64,000 nucleotides of DNA from assembly GCA_937927775.1 (NCBI GenBank), contig CALBEF010000023.1:17763-81762 (forward strand), given 5' to 3'. A program made the position numbers and the translations under genes. The notes beneath the pieces are model-generated. The model did no database searches and was not told the DNA's origin. It saw nothing but the letters and a program-made list of their open reading frames with translations. Below, one piece after another: positions 54,601-64,000 of the stretch. This DNA is from an uncultured Anaerolineae bacterium. Lineage in GTDB: Bacteria > Chloroflexota > Anaerolineae > J036 > Brachytrichaceae. How positions within the stretch are numbered: position 1 is the stretch's first letter; every line of letters begins with the position of its first letter.

Positions 54601-55664
54601 CAAATGCGCGGCAGTTGCTCGCCGCTCATCATGTCCACGATGCGCGAGGCCCCGATCCGGCTGCGCAGAGTCACGATGCCGGCGCGTCCGCCTTCGCCAA
54701 CCATCCCGATGCGCGCCGCGCCCTGGCCCAGGGGGTGCGCGCGCAGCGTGTCCAGCGCCCGCTCCGCGTCCTGCGGCGCGACAAATGCGACCAGCCGGCC
54801 CTCGTTGGCCACGTAGAGCGGATCGAACCCCAGAATCTCGCACGCCGCGCGCACGTCGTCGCGCAGCGGAATGCGCGACTCTTCGATGCTGATGCTGACT
54901 TGAGCGGCGCCGGCAATTTCGTTCAGGGCGCTGGCCAGCCCGCCGCGCGTCAGGTCGCGCAGGCAGTGAATCTCGATCCCCGCGCCGATCAGTTCCTGCA
55001 CCAGACTGTTGAGCGGCGCGGAATCGCTTTCGATGGCGCTCTCGAACTCCAGCCCTTCGCGCACGGCCATGATGGCCATGCCATGCCGGCCCAGATCGCC
55101 GTTCACCAGCAACACGTCGCCCGGCTGAACGGACTGCGGCGCGATGCGCAGGGCGTGTTCGATCACACCCACGCCGGCGGTGTTGATGAACAGGCCATCG
55201 GCCTTGCCGCGATCCACGACTTTCGTGTCGCCGGTGACGATCTGGACGCCGGCGCGCTGCGCGGCCTGGGCCATGGATTGAACAATTCGCCACAGCGTGT
55301 CCATCGGCAGCCCTTCTTCGATGATGAAGCCGGCGCTGAGGTAAAGCGGGCGCGCGCCGCACATCGACAGGTCGTTGACGGTGCCATGCACGGCCAGCGA
55401 GCCGATGTCGCCGCCGGGGAAAAACAGCGGATGAATGACATAGGAGTCGGTGGTGAACGCCAGCCGGGCGCCGCCATCGAGCGTGAAAACTGCGCTGTCG
55501 TGTCGCGCATCGAGGGCCGGATTGCCGAACGCGCGCAGCATCATCTTCTCGACGAGCATGTGCGACAGCTTGCCGCCCCCGCCGTGCGCCAGCAGCACAT
55601 TCGGGTAATCGGAGATTGGTATGGGGCAGGAGAGCGTGAAGGTGAAGTCTGAGGGTGTGTCCAT
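54597..55664 (-). CDS. hypE: Hydrogenase maturation protein HypE
   Basis: This 355-residue PurM-like ATPase dehydrates the carbamoyl group on its C-terminal cysteine to cyanide for the NiFe site. It has [65 protein letters not shown] and the essential C-terminus PRIC. It is third in the hypC-hypD-hypE unit, eight bases after hypD. Confidence 0.95.
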   Translation of the reverse strand: MDTPSDFTFTLSCPIPISDYPNVLLAHGGGGKLSHMLVEKMMLRAFGNPALDARHDSAVFTLDGGARLAFTTDSYVIHPLFFPGGDIGSLAVHGTVNDLSMCGARPLYLSAGFIIEEGLPMDTLWRIVQSMAQAAQRAGVQIVTGDTKVVDRGKADGLFINTAGVGVIEHALRIAPQSVQPGDVLLVNGDLGRHGMAIMAVREGLEFESAIESDSAPLNSLVQELIGAGIEIHCLRDLTRGGLASALNEIAGAAQVSISIEESRIPLRDDVRAACEILGFDPLYVANEGRLVAFVAPQDAERALDTLRAHPLGQGAARIGMVGEGGRAGIVTLRSRIGASRIVDMMSGEQLPRIC

Positions 55665-55671
55665 GCGAGAT

Positions 55672-56778
55672 TCAACGGCGCGCCGGCTGCGCGGCTGCGC
55701 GCCGATAATTGTAATAGGCCGCGCAGGCGCCTTCGGATGACACCATCGGCGCGCCGAGGGGGCGTTCCGGGGTGCAGCGCGTCCCGAAGGCCGGGCATTG
55801 ATCGGGCTTTTTCACGCCTTGCAGCACCAGGCCGGCAATGCACTCGCTCGATTCTTCGGCGGCGCGCGCGGTCAGGCCAAAGCGCCGCTCCGCGTCGAAG
55901 TCGGCGTAGGCCGGGCGCAATCGGTAGCCGCTGTTGGGAATTTCGCCGATGCCGCGCCATGCGCGCGGGCCGACCTCGAACACTTCATAGATCAACTTCC
56001 GGGCCTGCGGGTTGCCCTCTCGCCGCACGACGCGCGCATACTGATTCTCGACTTCAGCGCGGCCTTCTTCCAGTTGTCGCACGCACAGGTGCACGCCTTG
56101 CAGGATGTCGACCGGCTCGAAGCCGGTGACAACGATCGGCGTGTGGTAACGCTGCGCGATCGGCTCGTACTCGGTATAGCCCATCACGGCGCACACATGG
56201 CCGGCAGCCAGGAATCCCTGCACCTGATTCTGCGGCGCGGACAAGATGGCTTCCATCGCCGGCGGGACGAGCACATGCGACACCAGTATGGAGAAGTTGG
56301 CGATACCCTGTTGCCGGGCAGCGTACACGGCCATCGCGTTGGCCGGCGCGGTGGTCTCGAACCCGACGGCGAAGAAGACGACCTGTCTGGCCGGGTTGTC
56401 GCGCGCGATCTTCAGGCAGTCGACCGGCGAGTACACGATGCGCACATCCGCGCCGCCTGCCTTTGCCGAGAGCAAATCTTTCCCTGTGCCGGGCACGCGC
56501 AACATGTCGCCGAACGAGCACAGAATCGTGTCGCGCTGCGCGGCGATCTCGATCGCCTTGTCAATCAGATCGACCGGCGTCACGCACACCGGGCAGCCCG
56601 GCCCGTGCACCAGGGTGATGGCCTCTGGCAGCAGCTCGTCGATGCCGAATTTGACGATGGCATGGGTCTGCCCCCCGCAGATTTCCATGATCGTCCAGGG
56701 CCGGGTAGTGATGCGCGCGATGGCCTGCGCGTACTGGCGCGCAGCGTCACCATCGCGGTATTCGTCCAGGTATTTCAT
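55672..56778 (-). CDS. hypD: Hydrogenase maturation protein HypD
   Basis: This 368-residue Fe-S protein is the scaffold for Fe(CN)2CO assembly with HypC. It has [51 protein letters not shown] and the C-terminal cysteines CIAG...[16 protein letters not shown]. It overlaps hypC by four bases. Confidence 0.95.
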   Translation of the reverse strand: MKYLDEYRDGDAARQYAQAIARITTRPWTIMEICGGQTHAIVKFGIDELLPEAITLVHGPGCPVCVTPVDLIDKAIEIAAQRDTILCSFGDMLRVPGTGKDLLSAKAGGADVRIVYSPVDCLKIARDNPARQVVFFAVGFETTAPANAMAVYAARQQGIANFSILVSHVLVPPAMEAILSAPQNQVQGFLAAGHVCAVMGYTEYEPIAQRYHTPIVVTGFEPVDILQGVHLCVRQLEEGRAEVENQYARVVRREGNPQARKLIYEVFEVGPRAWRGIGEIPNSGYRLRPAYADFDAERRFGLTARAAEESSECIAGLVLQGVKKPDQCPAFGTRCTPERPLGAPMVSSEGACAAYYNYRRAAAQPARR

Positions 56779-57050
56779 TGCCGCTCTGTTGAGGCTGAAG
56801 CGTTCTGTTCCTCAAGCTCGGCTAATTCGCCCATCTCTTTGAGGTACTCGAACACCTGGTTGGCTTCGGCTTCGTCGATGGTGTTGAGAGCGAACCCGAC
56901 ATGCACGATCACGTAGTCGTTCACTTTGGCTTCGGGCACATAGGCCAGGTTCACATCCTTGACGATGCCGCCAAAGTTGACTTTGGCCATTCGCATCAGC
57001 GGGTCGTCGCCGGCAATGCTCACAATCCGGCCGGGAACAGCTAAACACAT
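56775..57050 (-). CDS. hypC: Hydrogenase maturation chaperone HypC
   Basis: This 91-residue OB-fold protein begins [12 protein letters not shown], with essential Cys2, and has [20 protein letters not shown] and a C-terminal helix ending in Gln/Glu-rich residues. It delivers the iron precursor with HypD. It is the first gene of hypCDE; hypA, hypB, hypF and hydrogenase structural genes are absent from the window. Confidence 0.95.
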   Translation of the reverse strand: MCLAVPGRIVSIAGDDPLMRMAKVNFGGIVKDVNLAYVPEAKVNDYVIVHVGFALNTIDEAEANQVFEYLKEMGELAELEEQNASASTERQ

Positions 57051-57264
57051 GTTGCGTCACTCCTGCAGAGATCGCAGATCACACACCAAAAATTACGAGT
57101 GGTTCGCTGCGAATTGTCAATCGTCGACTTCCGAGCGCGTTGCGACGCGGACTATTCAAGTGTACATGACGATCTGTCGTCTGTGCTCTGTTCTTTTTGC
57201 GTCCGCCGCATCTGCCTGTGTTTGCCGGCGAACGGCCACTCGCTGGCAAACAGCTGTTTGCCGG
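57051..57264. other. Intergenic gap with repeat fragments and a palindrome
   Basis: The 214-base gap between the PPC-type protein and hypC holds CAATCGTCG (57118-57126), a CTGTCGTCTGTGCTCTG fragment (57175-57191) and a perfect 18-bp palindrome GGCAAACAGCTGTTTGCC (57245-57262). A longer inverted pair GTTTGCC...GGCAAAC begins at 57220. No gene is seen. Confidence 0.6.
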
Positions 57265-59217
57265 CTATGGCAGGCGCCTGGGCAATTCAGGGGATGAGAT
57301 CACGGCGATGCGCACGCTGGCCGCGTCGTCGGCGATCACGGTGGAATAGCCGAACAGGGGGACGGTCAGCCGCACGGGGCCGTTGTTGAACACGACCAGG
57401 CCGGCCCGCCCATCGGCGTCGGTGACGGCCTGCCCCAGCGGCAATCCGGTGGCTTCGTCGGACACGCGCACCGACACGTTGGCGATGCCTTCGCCGGGGT
57501 CGGGCGCGTTGTTGCGGTTGATCTCGTTGTGGATTTGCACGCTCAGCGCGACGCGCCGGGGCTGTGGCGTGGGCTGCGAAATCGGAACAACCGGCGTGGC
57601 CTCGATTGGCCGGATGGGCAGGTTCTGGGCCGTGCGTGGTGTGGGATAAGGTGTCATGGTCGGATCGGGCGGCTCCGGGGTAGGCGGCACGAATGGTGGC
57701 ACCGGCGTCGGCGTGCCGCGCGGATCGACGGTGGGCGTGGGGGTGGCCGGCAGGCCGATGTCGCAGCGGAGCGAATAGCTGCGCGTCTGTCCTTCGGTGG
57801 CGCGCGGTGGATTCACTTCCCCGACCAGAATGTAGGCGTAGCCGGTGTAGCCGGACAGCCAGGTGAGGCGACTGGAAAAGTCCCCGCGCGCTGTGTGCTC
57901 CGGGCTGATATCGTCGTTGCCGCCGATAGCTACTTGATCCTGGTTGTAGACGATGATGTTCGTGTCTGTTCCGGCGCTGAGTTCGAAGGTGAAGCAGGTG
58001 TAGTACACGCCCTGTTTGACCGGCAGGCGATAGAAGTCGTTGTCCTGCGTGTCCGGGGTGGGCGGGTTCCAGGGCACGAAGTTGAGCTCTCTGTAGTCAA
58101 CGCCTGGCGCGATCAGGGTCGCGCTGTCGAACCAGCCGTTGTATTCGAACCGGTCAGCGCCGGCGGGAAACGGAGTGGGCGTAGGACCCGGAGGGGGCGT
58201 GTTGGTGGGCGTGGGAGTCGCTTGCAAAATCTCGAGTGCGGAAAGCGCGTAGGTTTGGCCGGGGACGCGCGGCGACGAATCCAGGTTCACCACACGAATC
58301 CAGTAAACGCCATCGAAGGGGATTTGCACGATGACCTGCGACCCGCGCTGGCCGGCGATGTGGCGATTGTTTGGATTGGTCGAGCCGAGGATGGCCGGCG
58401 CCAGCGTCACGCCGTCGGGCTGAAACACGGCCAACACCGTTTCAACCCCCGGCTGCACGTTGCTGGTGTTGATCTGGTAGATACTGCCGGCGCGCCCGTA
58501 AATCTGGAACCAGTCAGCCGTGTCGGCTGGCCGCCCGTCGTTGAACGGTGTAAAGCTTAGATCCGGGATGGTTGCGCCGACGGCGATAAAACTGGCCGTG
58601 CTGCGGGTGCCGGTAGGAACGCTGGCTTCGGCGATGGTGTCATTTGGCTCGTAGGCGTCCGGACTGAGGCCGGGAATAGGGGTGTTGGTGGGCGGCGGCG
58701 GCGGAATCGATGAAATTGTGTAATTCAGCGTGTACAGTGAGTTGATGCCGGAATTATTGGTGACACGAATGAAGTATTGCTGAAGACCTGGCGAGGTGTT
58801 TGTAATAATCACTGTTGAAGCGGCGACAGCGTCAGTTGCAACGCCAACTGGTGTGGTGCCATCGGGCAGGAATCCTCTGGCAGACAGTAGCAGGCTTCCC
58901 GGGCCAGATGCTGTCAGGTTCAGGATTTTGCCGGGGTCCAGGTTGAAAATATACCAGTCGGTGTCGTTAGCCAGTCCCGTTCCGCTCACGTAGAATGTGA
59001 GCGAAATCACGGGCGAAGGGTCGATAACAAGTTGGGCCTGCGCTGCCGTGTCATTGATTTCATATCGGTCGGGGAAGTTGGCTGGCTGGCCTGCCGGCCG
59101 GCTTTGCTCGCTGGCTGAGGCGACGCCGACAGCAAGCATGACAGCGGCAAGCGCCCCCGGAACCAGCAACAGGGTCAATTGAAGCGCATGTGCGCCTTGC
59201 TTGTTCATTGTTAACAT
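57265..59217 (-). CDS. Large secreted protein with PPC-like domains
   Basis: This 650-residue protein begins with a signal peptide (LTLLLVPGALAAVMLAVGVASA). At least three pre-peptidase C-terminal (PPC)-like beta domains follow, each opening with a D-RYE/YEPNDT motif and containing DxDWF/Y (NDTDWYIF, ADWFQIYG, DNDFYRL). Pro/Thr linkers (PTPTNTPPPGP; PTPVPPFVPPTPEPP) separate the domains. The C-terminal 110 residues resemble a SdrD/Cna-B-like carboxypeptidase-regulatory domain (SVRVSDEATGLPLGQAVTDADGRA). No catalytic domain is present, so a surface or matrix role is likely. GGGAGG lies four bases before ATG 59217; an ATG three codons on is also possible. Confidence 0.78.
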   Translation of the reverse strand: MLTMNKQGAHALQLTLLLVPGALAAVMLAVGVASASEQSRPAGQPANFPDRYEINDTAAQAQLVIDPSPVISLTFYVSGTGLANDTDWYIFNLDPGKILNLTASGPGSLLLSARGFLPDGTTPVGVATDAVAASTVIITNTSPGLQQYFIRVTNNSGINSLYTLNYTISSIPPPPPTNTPIPGLSPDAYEPNDTIAEASVPTGTRSTASFIAVGATIPDLSFTPFNDGRPADTADWFQIYGRAGSIYQINTSNVQPGVETVLAVFQPDGVTLAPAILGSTNPNNRHIAGQRGSQVIVQIPFDGVYWIRVVNLDSSPRVPGQTYALSALEILQATPTPTNTPPPGPTPTPFPAGADRFEYNGWFDSATLIAPGVDYRELNFVPWNPPTPDTQDNDFYRLPVKQGVYYTCFTFELSAGTDTNIIVYNQDQVAIGGNDDISPEHTARGDFSSRLTWLSGYTGYAYILVGEVNPPRATEGQTRSYSLRCDIGLPATPTPTVDPRGTPTPVPPFVPPTPEPPDPTMTPYPTPRTAQNLPIRPIEATPVVPISQPTPQPRRVALSVQIHNEINRNNAPDPGEGIANVSVRVSDEATGLPLGQAVTDADGRAGLVVFNNGPVRLTVPLFGYSTVIADDAASVRIAVISSPELPRRLP

Positions 59218-59339
59218 TGTACCTCCCAGGCAGGTTTCATTGTATAGTCGTCTGGTTGCTGGTGATCGCCCCGGACGCGAGATGCCGGGAAATGGTATGG
59301 CTGTCGTAGAGTAACCGAACAACACCCCGTCCCCTGTGA

Positions 59340-59763
59340 GTGGGGCTGCCCATGCAGTTCTATCGATGCAAACCGGCTGGCCGTGTGGTTGCCCTCGTTG
59401 TCAGTGTGATGCCGGCGCTGCTCGCGCTGGTTGCTACCGCACCGTTGTGGGCTTCCACGCGCGCAGAAACGCCCCTGGCGCCGATGGTCGCTCCCAGCTT
59501 CGACGCCTCGCGCAAGTATGCCGACAAATCGCTGGTCACGCAATGTTAGCCGGGTCGAGTCAGCGCGAGAGTATGTGGTGACAGGCACATTTAGCGCCGC
59601 GTTGTCGGCAGCCGGGCGCATCCTGCTGACGGTGTATGATCCGGCGTGCAACCAGCAGATGGTCCTGACATGGAGCGCAGCAAAGATTGCCCCTTTGGTG
59701 GATGATCTCTGGCCATTACCGCCAAACCTTAAATTTGCGCATTTTGGGCCGCGACGCTATTGA
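59340..59763 (+). pseudogene. Frameshifted small secreted protein gene
   Basis: The first frame (59340-59549) gives a good signal peptide (VVALVVSVMPALLALVATAP) and a short mature part ending KYADKSLVTQC-stop. The +2 neighbouring frame continues from about 59530 with NVSRVESAREYVVTGTFSAA and ends at 59763 in FAHFGPRRY. Together they make a plausible 140-residue secreted protein joined by one frameshift around 59520-59545. It is either a decayed gene, a sequencing error or programmed shifting. It ends where the rRNA promoter begins. Confidence 0.45.
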
Positions 59764-59787
59764 CAATTCGCCTGCGGCGTGTAGAAT
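59760..59787 (+). promoter_or_regulatory. rRNA operon promoter P1
   Basis: TTGACA (59760-59765), 16-base spacer, TAGAAT (59782-59787); expected start near 59795. Confidence 0.75.
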
Positions 59788-59928
59788 ACACCTCGCTTAA
59801 CCGATCACCTCCGTTTACAACTTCATAGCGCAGTCAAGACGGACTAAAAGGCGGGCCTGCCAACTTGTTCTTAGGTCTTAAGAGCCAAGACGAGAGCGGG
59901 TCTTTTTAGTCGGAAAGTGAAGAAGGTC

Positions 59929-59957
59929 TTGACAGCGCCGATGTGAAGTAGTAATAT
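59929..59957 (+). promoter_or_regulatory. rRNA operon promoter P2
   Basis: TTGACA (59929-59934), spacer of exactly 17, TAATAT (59952-59957); expected start near 59964, 117 bases before 16S. Confidence 0.8.
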
Positions 59958-59991
59958 CGCCGGGCTTGAGTTAAGGGCACATTAACAACTG

Positions 59992-60008
59992 AAGAGTGGT
60001 AAAGAGAT
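59992..60008 (+). other. 5' arm of the 16S precursor processing stem
   Basis: AAGAGTGGTAAAGAGAT is the exact complement of 61691-61707, giving a 17-bp helix that encloses 16S, as needed for RNase III cleavage. Confidence 0.85.
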
Positions 60009-60080
60009 CTGGGAATCAGATTCGGGTTCTCAATCTTTTCCAGAGTTTGGAAACACAATCCCATTAAGTTGGGAGCAAGC

Positions 60081-61577
<1,497 letters not shown>

Positions 61578-61690
61578 CTAGGGATATAAGCCTGTTCGCA
61601 GGCTTGCCCCCTTGGTTAGACGACGAAACGCTTTCGGGCAATCGTCGTAGCGATCTGACGGTGTAGATCGCGACCTGAATCGGGTTCAAT

Positions 61691-61707
61691 ATCTCTTTAC
61701 CACTCTT
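61691..61707 (+). other. 3' arm of the 16S precursor processing stem
   Basis: Complement of 59992-60008; lies 113 bases after the 16S end and before tRNA-Ile. Confidence 0.85.
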
Positions 61708-61732
61708 TAGGTGCTAATGGGCGCCGGCAAGA

Positions 61733-61806
61733 GGGCGATTAGCTCAGTTGGTTAGAGCATCCCTCTGATAAGGGGAAGGTCTCTGGTTCGAGTCCAGAAT
61801 CGCCCA
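61733..61806 (+). tRNA. tRNA-Ile (GAT)
   Basis: 74-base cloverleaf: acceptor GGGCGAT/ATCGCCC, anticodon loop CTGATAA, T-loop TTCGAGT. CCA not encoded. Standard place in the 16S-23S spacer. Confidence 0.97.
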
Positions 61807-61815
61807 CCTTAGCAA

Positions 61816-61888
61816 GGGGACTTAGCTCAGCTGGGAGAGCGCCTGCTTTGCAAGCAAGAGGTCACGGGTTCGAATCCCGTAGTCTCCA
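61816..61888 (+). tRNA. tRNA-Ala (TGC)
   Basis: 73-base cloverleaf: acceptor GGGGACT/AGTCTCC, anticodon loop TTTGCAA, T-arm ACGGG TTCGAAT CCCGT. The anticodon stem CCTGC/GCAAG has a C-A mismatch at the second pair. CCA not encoded. Confidence 0.95.
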
Positions 61889-61895
61889 CACCAAG

Positions 61896-61933
61896 TTTTG
61901 GATTTTGGATTTTGGATTTGCGATTTTGGATTG
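61896..61933 (+). repeat. GGATTTTG octamer repeats in the rRNA spacer
   Basis: Four TTTTGGAT-type octamers (one with TTTGCGATT) follow tRNA-Ala by seven bases. They are the reverse complement of the CCAAAATC family found inside the amidohydrolase gene. Confidence 0.9.
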
Positions 61934-62094
61934 ACCACGATCCGAGATCGGAAATCTGAAATTCAAAGTTTCAGAGACGATGGCACTTTAAAAACTGAAT
62001 AGAACTGGAGCAATGCAAAGAGCAATCCACCCGATCGAGAAATCGATCAAATAGATTGCCCACATTGCGGGAACTTCAATTTCTCCGCATCATG

Positions 62095-64000
<1,906 letters not shown>

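Larger units (their letters stand above)
59788..60080 (+). other. rRNA leader region
   Basis: This 293-base leader holds promoter P2 and the 5' arm of the 16S processing stem. It also has a long-range pairing GACTAAAA (about 59840) with TTTTTAGTC (about 59904) that could form an early leader stem. No gene is seen. Confidence 0.6.

Noticed and set aside
59340..59549. A complete 69-residue secreted protein
   Set aside because: The protein-like sequence continues in a neighbouring frame directly after the stop, so a frameshift is more likely.

Overview
The window is a 64 kb stretch of a GC-rich bacterial chromosome. It carries one strand-mixed housekeeping and accessory block and, at the right end, the start of a ribosomal RNA operon. 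Gene content and style suggest a member of Chloroflexota, probably Anaerolineae-like. The clues are a Bacillus-type LexA operator, many leaderless genes, phytol-kinase-like and UbiA-type lipid genes, HypC/D/E, and a profusion of short heptamer/octamer repeats. This placement is inference; the 16S gene (60081-61577) would settle it.

Layout. 1-5.1 kb: a translation/transcription operon on the minus strand (nusA, ylxR, infB, rbfA, then an unidentified partial gene) with structured leaders. 5.3-7.5 kb: two proton-channel-like membrane subunits. 7.4-8.8 kb: a Fur-family regulator and a tyrosine phosphatase. 9-10.4 kb: a fused MEMO1-AMMECR1 protein. 10.5-17.5 kb: S9 peptidase, DUF4230-like protein, fucose-isomerase-like protein, M19 dipeptidase and a lipoprotein. 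17.6-18.4 kb: lexA with its own operator. 18.4-21.4 kb: a PotABC-type importer. 21.6-24.4 kb: tRNA-Glu, the CCA-adding enzyme and a glycosidase-like protein. 24.5-27.7 kb: GNAT, ACT protein, O-methyltransferase and a clan GH-A hydrolase. 27.7-34 kb: thrC, thrB, a 57-residue protein and smc. 34-40.5 kb: UbiA, L,D-transpeptidase, UroD-like, SulP and P450. 40.5-50.7 kb: a nucleobase/hydantoin/pyrimidine neighbourhood (YgeW-like, YgeY-like, PyrK, PyrC, a PsuK-like kinase, an MtaD/TrzN-type amidohydrolase, dihydropyrimidinase). 50.7-54.6 kb: orphan regulator, VanZ, thioredoxin reductase, IMPase and a membrane zinc-ribbon protein. 54.6-57 kb: hypCDE. 57-59.8 kb: a large PPC-type secreted protein and a frameshifted secreted gene. 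59.8-64 kb: rRNA promoters, 16S, tRNA-Ile, tRNA-Ala and the 5' part of 23S.

The most striking feature is a set of short tandem repeat families. Unit types include CAATCGT, CCAAAATC / CAGAAT, CAGTAGT, CAGACGA and CGCAACA. They sit in intergenic gaps, in the rRNA spacer, and in frame inside five otherwise normal enzymes: homoserine kinase, PyrK, dihydropyrimidinase, the MtaD-like amidohydrolase and the GH-A hydrolase. The heptamer CAATCGT reads as the same open heptapeptide cycle in every frame, but its reverse complement contains TGA. All three intragenic heptamer copies are in the open orientation. A second repeat is a palindrome with core CCCGGAGTCT-CAA-AGACTCCGGG.

A second theme is leaderless transcription. 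In at least seven genes a TATAAT, TAGAAT or AATAAT box lies 6-7 bases before the start codon. Other genes keep clear Shine-Dalgarno sequences, and the 16S end has the matching anti-SD.
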